Assembly: GCF_900101745.1 (NCBI RefSeq)
Contig: NZ_FNAD01000002.1
Coordinates: forward strand, 310,001 to 374,000
Reading direction: 5' to 3'
Source of the DNA: Glycomyces harbinensis
GTDB lineage: Bacteria > Actinomycetota > Actinomycetes > Mycobacteriales > Micromonosporaceae
DNA: 64,000 nt
Shown: positions 58,674 to 64,000 of the stretch, piece by piece
Numbering within the stretch: the first letter of the stretch is position 1
Layout of the letters: the number at the start of each line of letters is the position of its first letter
Notes under the pieces: generated by a model
Databases searched by the model: none
What the model was told of the DNA's origin: nothing
The model's input: only the letters and a program-made list of their open reading frames with translations
Program-made: the position numbers and the translations under genes

Positions 58674-60839
58674 TCAGACCTTGGCGTGCTCGCGCTCCTC
58701 GACGGGCGCGGGCGCTTCGTCCGTCTCCTTGATGCCGTACTTGGCGTAGAGCCGGCCGAGCGGGCCGGGGACCCACCAGTTGGCGCGGCCCAGCAGGCGC
58801 ATCGTCGCGGGCACCAGCAGCATCCGCACCACGGTGGCGTCCAGGAAGATCGCGATCGCCATGCCCAGGCCGATCATCTTCATGAACGTGATGCCGCTGA
58901 ACGCGAACGCGCCGACCACCACGATGAGGATGAGCGCCGCGGCGGTGATGATCGAACCGGTGGACTGCATGCCCCGCAGCACGGCCGCGCGGTTGTCGGC
59001 GCCCATGTCCCACTCCTCGCGCACCCGCGAGAGCAGGAACACCTCGTAGTCGGTGGCGAGCGCGAACAGCAGCGCGATCATCAAGAGCAGGTTCGACGGG
59101 TCGATGTAGCCCGAGGGCGTGAACGCGAGCAGCTCCGAGAGGTTGCCCTCCCCGAAGATCCACACCACGATGCCCAGGGCCGCGCCGAGCGAGACCGCGT
59201 TCATCAGGACCGCCTTGATCGGCAGCACGATCGAGCCGAAGGCCAGGAACAGCACCACCATGGTCACGATGACGATGTACCCGAGCATGTACGGCAGGCC
59301 GTCGGCGACCGCCTCGAACATGTCGACCCGGTCGGAGGCGCCGCCGGTGATGAACAGGTCGGCGCCCGCGACGTCGATCGCGCGGGAGTCCTCGATGAGC
59401 TCGCGGGCCTCGGCGCTGAACGGGTCGAGGTCGTAGAAGACGTTGAGCAGCGTGGCGTCGGCGGTCGGCTCCTGCGCGGGCAGGACCTCGTCCACGTCAT
59501 CGAGCGCCGAGAGCTCCTCGGTCGCCTCGGCGACCGCGGTCTCGTCGCCCACGACCATGACCTGGAACTGCTCCTCCTCGCCGCCGGGGAAGTCCGAGGC
59601 GAGCGTCTCGGTGACCACCCGCGACTCGGCGTCCTCGGGCATGTCGCGCTCGTCGACGCCGCCGAACTGGATGTCCAGGATCGGGCTGGCCAGCAGCGCC
59701 ATGAACGCGAGCACCGGCAGCAGGACCAGCACGGGCCGGCGCATGACGCCCGAGGCCAGCGCGTGCCAGAAACCGGTGTCGGTCTTGGGCTTCGCGTTGC
59801 GCCGCCAGGGCAGGCGGCCCTTGTCGACGCGGTGGCCGAGCAGGTAGAGCAGCGCCGGCAGGGCCACGAGCGCCGAGAGCATGGCGACGGCCACGGCGGA
59901 CATGACGCCGTAGGCGATGCCGTGCAGGAACGGCACGTCGACCAGGAGCAGGCCGCCCATCGACAGGACGATGATGACGCCCGAGACCATCACGGTGCGC
60001 CCGGCCGTGGCGACCGTGTTGAGCACCGCCACACGCTTGCTCCGCCCGTGGGCCAGCTCTTCGCGGAAGCGGCGCAGCACGAACAGCGAGTAGTCGATGG
60101 ACATGCCCAGGCCGATGATGGTGATGACGTTCGCGGCGAAGACCGAGACGTCGGTGAACTCGGCGATCACCCGGGTGATGGCGAAGCCGCCGAGGATCGA
60201 CATGCCGCCGATGAGCAGCGGCAGCGAGGCCGCCACGAGGGCGCCGAAGACCACGATCATGATGAGCAGCAGCAGCGGCATCGAGATCATCTCGGCGATC
60301 TCGAGGTCGTGCTGGACCTGCTCGTTGAGGTCGGCGAAGATCGCGGCGCCGCCGCCGAGGGTCACCTCGAGGTCGCCGGTGTCCCCGGCCCCCCGCAGCT
60401 CCTCTTCGATCTCGGCGTAGATGCTGGAGGTCTCGTCGTCGGAGGCGCCCGCGAGCGAGACGGCCGCGAAGGTCGAGTGCCCGTCCTCGGACACGAACGC
60501 CGGCGACCGGGTGCTGAAGAACGAGTCGACGCCCTCGACGTCCTCGATGCCGTCGATGTCGGCGACGGCGCCCTCGACCGCCTCGGCGAAGGCGGGATCG
60601 TCGACGGTCATCGAGTCGGAGGTGTACAGGACCACGACGTCGGCGCCGATCGGGCCGAACTCCTCCTCGATCGCCTCCGCGTCGCGCACGGTCCGGGAAT
60701 CGGAGGAGACGTAGCCGCCGTCGGTGAACTCGTCGAAGACGCCCAGGCCCCAGGTCGCACCGATGGCGAAGACGCCCGCGATGCCGACCAGGATGAGCCA
60801 GCGGGCCTTGATGACCGCGCGGCCTAGCAGGGAATACAT
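58674..60839 (-). CDS. MMPL-family RND transporter
   Basis: Protein of 721 residues with two halves of six helices and two external porter domains (residues about 35-190 and 400-535). MMPL signs are LGMSIDYSLFVLRRFREEL in the first half and FALATDYEVFLLSRVREEW in the second, whose Asp-Tyr pairs relay protons. Exports lipids or small molecules. ATG has AGGAGA upstream. It diverges from the TetR gene, which probably represses it. Confidence 0.93.
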   Translation of the reverse strand: MYSLLGRAVIKARWLILVGIAGVFAIGATWGLGVFDEFTDGGYVSSDSRTVRDAEAIEEEFGPIGADVVVLYTSDSMTVDDPAFAEAVEGAVADIDGIEDVEGVDSFFSTRSPAFVSEDGHSTFAAVSLAGASDDETSSIYAEIEEELRGAGDTGDLEVTLGGGAAIFADLNEQVQHDLEIAEMISMPLLLLIMIVVFGALVAASLPLLIGGMSILGGFAITRVIAEFTDVSVFAANVITIIGLGMSIDYSLFVLRRFREELAHGRSKRVAVLNTVATAGRTVMVSGVIIVLSMGGLLLVDVPFLHGIAYGVMSAVAVAMLSALVALPALLYLLGHRVDKGRLPWRRNAKPKTDTGFWHALASGVMRRPVLVLLPVLAFMALLASPILDIQFGGVDERDMPEDAESRVVTETLASDFPGGEEEQFQVMVVGDETAVAEATEELSALDDVDEVLPAQEPTADATLLNVFYDLDPFSAEARELIEDSRAIDVAGADLFITGGASDRVDMFEAVADGLPYMLGYIVIVTMVVLFLAFGSIVLPIKAVLMNAVSLGAALGIVVWIFGEGNLSELLAFTPSGYIDPSNLLLMIALLFALATDYEVFLLSRVREEWDMGADNRAAVLRGMQSTGSIITAAALILIVVVGAFAFSGITFMKMIGLGMAIAIFLDATVVRMLLVPATMRLLGRANWWVPGPLGRLYAKYGIKETDEAPAPVEEREHAKV

Positions 60840-60928
60840 ATGCTTCTCCTCTTGAGAAGGCCGTGACCGCTGGTGCTGGAGTACCGCCCGGCGGTAGGAT
60901 GGTGACTGTTGATTAATTAGCTAACGGT

Positions 60929-60944
60929 GTTCACTTTAATGAAC
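60929..60944. promoter_or_regulatory. Candidate TetR operator in the MMPL/tetR divergent promoter
   Basis: GTTCA-CTTTAA-TGAAC is a perfect 5-bp inverted repeat. It sits in an AT-rich 155-base divergent region that also has TTGATTAATTAG (60909-60920) and GTTAAC (60966-60971). Confidence 0.45.
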
Positions 60945-60994
60945 GCCCCTCGTAGAGTCAACGCCGTTAACAGAGTTGTGACAAGAGGAGAGCA

Positions 60995-61765
60995 GTGACT
61001 TCCAACACCGCGGGTGGCCCGACCCGCCGCGAGCGGATGCGCGCCGAGACCATCGCCGAGATCAAGGCGAGCGCCCGGAGCCAGCTCCAGGAGCACGGCC
61101 CCAGCGGGATCTCCCTGCGCGCCATCGCCCGCGACGTCGGCGTCACACCGGCGGCGCTCTACCGCTACTTCGACAGCCTCGACGCACTGCTGATCCAGTT
61201 GTGCTGCGACTTCTACGACGAACTTATCGCCGCCACCCGCGAGGCGATGGACGCGGCACCGCCCGGGGCCCACCTCGATCGGATGAAGGCCTGGGTCTGG
61301 GTCTTCCGCGGCTGGGCGGTGGGGCACCGCCGCGAGTTCGAGCTCATGATCTCCTACCCCGAGGGCAACAGCGCCATGACCATCGACGGGCGCCGCGCCG
61401 GGCAGGCCGCCGAGGACATTGACCCGGTCACCCAGAAGTCCCTGGAGCACTCGCGGCTGTGCGGACACGAGCTCGCCGCGTTCTGGAAGCAGACCGAACG
61501 CGAAGGCGGCGGCGACCCCGGCGGCCCGGCGATGCCCGAGGTCTCCGACGAGCTGGCGAGCGAGCTGCTCGACCAGTGCGCCGTCTTCATCGTCGGCGAG
61601 CCCGTCCCGCTCCCGTGGATCTTCAGCTTCACCTCGGCGTGGGTGAGGGTGTTCGGACTGGTGGTCATGGAGACCTTCGGCAGCCTGCCCGTCCGGGAGA
61701 ACGTCGACGAGTACTACAAGACGCAGATCATGATGATGCTGCGGGACTTCGGCTTCGACGCCTGA
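60995..61765 (+). CDS. TetR-family transcriptional regulator (WHG-type ligand domain)
   Basis: Protein of 256 residues. The HTH is GISLRAIARDVGVTPAALYRYF near residues 37-58; the ligand domain has the FRGWAVGHRREFELMI stretch typical of the WHG-type C-terminal family. GTG start with AGAGGAG upstream. Divergent from the MMPL gene, its likely target. Confidence 0.92.
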   Translation: MTSNTAGGPTRRERMRAETIAEIKASARSQLQEHGPSGISLRAIARDVGVTPAALYRYFDSLDALLIQLCCDFYDELIAATREAMDAAPPGAHLDRMKAWVWVFRGWAVGHRREFELMISYPEGNSAMTIDGRRAGQAAEDIDPVTQKSLEHSRLCGHELAAFWKQTEREGGGDPGGPAMPEVSDELASELLDQCAVFIVGEPVPLPWIFSFTSAWVRVFGLVVMETFGSLPVRENVDEYYKTQIMMMLRDFGFDA

Positions 61766-61767
61766 CA

Positions 61768-61806
61768 CGCGAAGGGCCGGAACGCATCGCGTTCCGGCCC
61801 TTCGCG
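61768..61806. terminator. Strong bidirectional terminator after tetR
   Basis: A perfect 18-bp stem (61768-61785 with 61789-61806) with loop ATC between convergent genes. Confidence 0.85.
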
Positions 61807-61855
61807 AACGTGCTGCTCGGCGGGCGCCTCTTCAGCCGGGATGCTCCGGCTGGGC

Positions 61856-63412
61856 TCATTCGTCCTCGGCGCGAGCGCTTCGGATGTCGTGCCCCACCGA
61901 GGTCATGCACTTGCCGGACTTGAGGTTCCACTTCCAGCCGTGCATCTGGCAGGTGAGCACGCCCTCCTCGACCTTGCCGAAGACCGACAGGTCGGCCTTG
62001 AGGTGCGGGCAGCGGCGCTGGAACTGCCAGCCCTGCACGGTGATGTCCTCGTCGTCGGGGCGCTGCTCGGCGTACCAGCCCTCGGCGTACTGGAGGCGCT
62101 CCTCGGAGAGGCACTTGAAGAACGCGTACACGTACTCGTTGTACTGCCCGATGCGCGCGGCGGTGAACCGGCAGGACAGGAACAGCGAGTTGACCCAGTC
62201 GACCTCGCGGATGTGGAGCAGGTGCTCGATGAGGCGCCGCTCGGTGCGGAAGCGGTAGCGGACCTTCCCGCCGTCGTCGGGGTAGATCGTGCGCTCCAGG
62301 AAGTCGAACACGATGGACTCGACGACCTCCTCGGAGCCGGGCGCGGTGAGGTCGAAGCGGACGGGGCCGCCGATGCCGGTGGCGATGTGCTCGGCCGAGG
62401 CCATGAGCGGCTCGATGCGCTCGCGCAGGGTGGCGAGGACGTCGATCTCGGGGTGGGACCAGGAGGCCTTCTCCGCGGCGATGCGCGGCTGCATGCGCTC
62501 CTTGAACTCGTCGAGGTGCTGCTTCTTGTTCGCGAACCACTCGCGCAGGTCCTCGACGGGGTGCTCGACCGAGCCGGTGCCGTCGTGCTTGACCTCGGCG
62601 ACCGAGCCGGGCAGCAGGATGATGTTCCGCTCGTGGCCCTGCTCCTCCAGCCAGTCCACGTAGGACATCTGGTCGGGGAAGATGTTGCCCTCGTCGCCGA
62701 AGACGTCGTTGAACTGGTACAGGTCGTCGTCGAGGAAGCAGGGCGGGCCCGCGATCGGGAAGACCCAGTCGCCCTTGACGTCGTCGATGTAGCGCAGCGA
62801 GCGGTCGAAGCCGCGCTCGCGCTTCTGCTTCCCGAAGGCGCGCTTGGCGCTGTCGGGCAGCTCGTAGACCATTGGGAACCAGATCGCGCCGGAGAACTGG
62901 AGCAGGTGGGCGTGGATCTTGCCGTGCTGGAGGAAGACGCCCATGTCGGTGGGGCGGGCGTCGTTCTGGTTGAGCAGGCGCGTGCCGTCGGCGTCCTCGA
63001 CCCACAGTGAGGAGTCGCCGATGGGGCCGTCGGTGGGGCTGGTGAGCGCCTGGATCATGACCTTGACGCCGCCGGGGAGTTCGACGATCTCCTCGGAGAC
63101 GGTCTTGATGAACTTGTGGAAGCCCAGGGCCCGCAGCTCCGACTCCAGTTCCGCGGTGGGGTACTCCGGCAGCAGGACGGTGGTGTCCTTGCTGATGTGC
63201 TTCGTGAGGTTCTCCTCGTCGAAGTGGTCCCGGTGGAGGTGGGAGACGTAGAGGTAGTCGGCCTGCCCGAGGGTGTCCCAGTCGAGCCGGGAGTTGTCGG
63301 GGAAGGGGAACCAGGACGCGAAGTACGCGGGGTTCACCCAGGGGTCGCACAGGATCGATCCCGCGGCGGTCTCGATGAACATGCTGGCGTGGCCAGTACC
63401 GGTAATTCGCAC
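61856..63412 (-). CDS. MBL-fold metallohydrolase fused to a Rieske [2Fe-2S] domain
   Basis: Protein of 518 residues. The N-terminal half is an UlaG/L-ascorbate lactonase-like metallo-beta-lactamase domain (GTGHASMFIET, DPWVNP, then SHLHRDHFD with the HxHxDH zinc motif). After about 200 helical residues, the C-terminus carries a Rieske domain with CPH and CQMHGWKW ligand pairs. CMP-Neu5Ac hydroxylase has the same two modules in the opposite order, so an oxygenase-like or redox function is possible. GTG 63412 is preferred: GAAGGG lies 6 bases upstream. Substrate unknown. Confidence 0.82.
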   Translation of the reverse strand: MRITGTGHASMFIETAAGSILCDPWVNPAYFASWFPFPDNSRLDWDTLGQADYLYVSHLHRDHFDEENLTKHISKDTTVLLPEYPTAELESELRALGFHKFIKTVSEEIVELPGGVKVMIQALTSPTDGPIGDSSLWVEDADGTRLLNQNDARPTDMGVFLQHGKIHAHLLQFSGAIWFPMVYELPDSAKRAFGKQKRERGFDRSLRYIDDVKGDWVFPIAGPPCFLDDDLYQFNDVFGDEGNIFPDQMSYVDWLEEQGHERNIILLPGSVAEVKHDGTGSVEHPVEDLREWFANKKQHLDEFKERMQPRIAAEKASWSHPEIDVLATLRERIEPLMASAEHIATGIGGPVRFDLTAPGSEEVVESIVFDFLERTIYPDDGGKVRYRFRTERRLIEHLLHIREVDWVNSLFLSCRFTAARIGQYNEYVYAFFKCLSEERLQYAEGWYAEQRPDDEDITVQGWQFQRRCPHLKADLSVFGKVEEGVLTCQMHGWKWNLKSGKCMTSVGHDIRSARAEDE

Positions 63413-63543
63413 GGTTACCCTTCCGGAGGCACGAGGACGACGACGGCTCAACTCTACAAGTCACAGCTCGGGCGGGGCCGGGACGTTCACGCATGTGGCG
63501 TGCGAGACTGTCTGCGACCACCGGAGAGGTTGGAGGAGTTCAC

Positions 63544-63762
63544 ATGGCTGCCGAAGAGCAGATTCTCTCGCCCGATCAGCGCAAGCCCACCAGCCGCAAG
63601 GCGCTGTACACCGCGCTCGGCGTCGGGATCGTCATCAACCTGGCGTACCTGTTCGGCAACCACCAGGGCTGGGTCGAGGACGCGTTCCTCATCATCACCG
63701 CCGCGGTGCTGCTCAGCGTCATCGTCTCCGATGCGTGGATGCGCAAGACGGGCCTGCGTTAG
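63544..63762 (+). CDS. Small two-helix membrane protein (DUF2631-like)
   Basis: Protein of 72 residues. A charged N-terminus (EEQILSPDQRKPTSRK) precedes two hydrophobic helices (about 22-38 and 45-64). It resembles small actinobacterial DUF2631 proteins; function unknown. ATG has GGAGGAG 6 bases upstream, so translation should be strong. Confidence 0.72.
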   Translation: MAAEEQILSPDQRKPTSRKALYTALGVGIVINLAYLFGNHQGWVEDAFLIITAAVLLSVIVSDAWMRKTGLR

Positions 63763-63784
63763 GGTCCGACACCGACCCGAAGTG

Positions 63785-63811
63785 AACCGGCCGCATCGCG
63801 GCCGGTTTTGT
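63785..63811 (+). terminator. Terminator of the small membrane-protein gene
   Basis: A perfect 10-bp stem (63785-63794 with 63798-63807) with loop ATC, ending in TTTTG. Confidence 0.85.
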
Positions 63812-63837
63812 CGTCTCCTTGGGGCGCAGAGTGAAAG

Positions 63838-63867
63838 GGGGCGGGGCCGCGTTCGCGGCCCCGCCCC
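63838..63867. terminator. GC hairpin before the next minus-strand gene
   Basis: 63838-63850 pairs with 63855-63867 around a TTCG-type loop, 25 bases past the stop of the partial gene on the minus strand. Confidence 0.65.
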
Positions 63868-63891
63868 TCTCGCATCGTCTCGGCTTGCGGC

Positions 63892-64000
63892 TCAGTGCAT
63901 CATGCCGCGGCGGGCGAACATCTCGCGGACCTCGCGCAGTGCCGAGTCCACTTCCGCCTCGAAGTAGCCGCCCTGCACCAGCGAGAACTGGCTGGTGTCG
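63892..64000 (-). CDS. C-terminal fragment of an unidentified gene (possibly DivIVA-like)
   Basis: Only the last 35 codons are in the window, ending in TGA at 63892-63894. The peptide includes SLVQGGYFEAEVDSALREV and ends REMFARRGMMH. GYFEAEVDSAL resembles the GYxxxEVDxFL motif of DivIVA-domain proteins, but the fragment is too short to be sure. A stem-loop follows. Confidence 0.5.
   Translation of the reverse strand, partial: DTSQFSLVQGGYFEAEVDSALREVREMFARRGMMH

Noticed and set aside
61776-61800. Further copy of the glbO-type GGAACGCAT core
   Set aside because: It is part of the tetR terminator stem; the match is short and explained by the hairpin.

Overview
The window is about 70% GC with tightly packed genes, frequent GTG/TTG starts and strong GGAGG-type ribosome sites. 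It is the chromosome of an actinomycete (Actinomycetota). Gene order matches, from memory, several blocks of the Mycobacterium tuberculosis core chromosome: rpiB-pepN-DUF5130-ctaJ-HNH-glbO-thioesterase-ettA (Rv2465c-Rv2477c region), rimP-nusA-ylxR-infB-rbfA-dinF (Rv2836c-Rv2844 region) and ispG-rip-dxr (Rv2868c-Rv2870c). The blocks are joined in a different way and interleaved with other genes. A Glycomycetaceae/Micromonospora-like actinobacterium is plausible, but the genus cannot be fixed from this sequence. I see no phage, IS element, CRISPR array, tRNA or rRNA gene.

Layout. 1-7 kb: the tail of a HelD/HelR-type RNA-polymerase ATPase, a PASTA Ser/Thr kinase, pyrE with a PhyH-type dioxygenase, and a second, non-RD Ser/Thr kinase with three C-terminal membrane helices. 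7-16 kb: rpiB, DUF1015 and pepN, then a respiration/oxygen block (DUF5130 protein, CtaJ-like subunit, HNH nuclease, MscS channel, truncated haemoglobin). A 29-bp-period array of small palindromes follows the haemoglobin gene. 16-21 kb: a Pro/Ala-rich membrane protein, a YbjN protein, a hypothetical, a thioesterase and ettA. 21-27 kb: trehalose-6-phosphate synthase, a trehalose-phosphatase fused to a GH15 glucoamylase/trehalase domain, and a third Ser/Thr kinase with an external FN3 domain. 27-31.5 kb: small conserved proteins, a DsbA-like oxidoreductase, an AraC regulator and truB.

31.5-43 kb holds the translation/transcription cluster, read leftward: rimP, nusA, ylxR, infB, a methyltransferase, then (after a rightward insert of a membrane protein and a NarL-type two-component pair) ylxP/DUF503, rbfA, dinF, a 37-codon ORF and truB. 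43-48.5 kb: a Tat lipoprotein with a ferritin-like partner, then a PadR-controlled macrolide/FtsX-type ABC exporter. 48.5-55 kb: map, ispG, the site-2 protease, dxr (two steps of the MEP isoprenoid pathway) and purU. 55-58.5 kb: a three-gene sugar ABC importer without its own ATPase, behind a TTGACA-N17-TAGCCT promoter whose spacer carries a LacI-type operator. 58.6-64 kb: an MMPL transporter diverging from a TetR regulator, an MBL-fold/Rieske fusion protein, a small membrane protein and the end of an unidentified gene.

Most of the window is ordinary core chromosome. The points most worth a second look are the palindrome array behind glbO, the OtsB-GH15 and MBL-Rieske fusions, the non-RD kinase, the split rimP-truB cluster, and the operators of the PadR and sugar-ABC loci.
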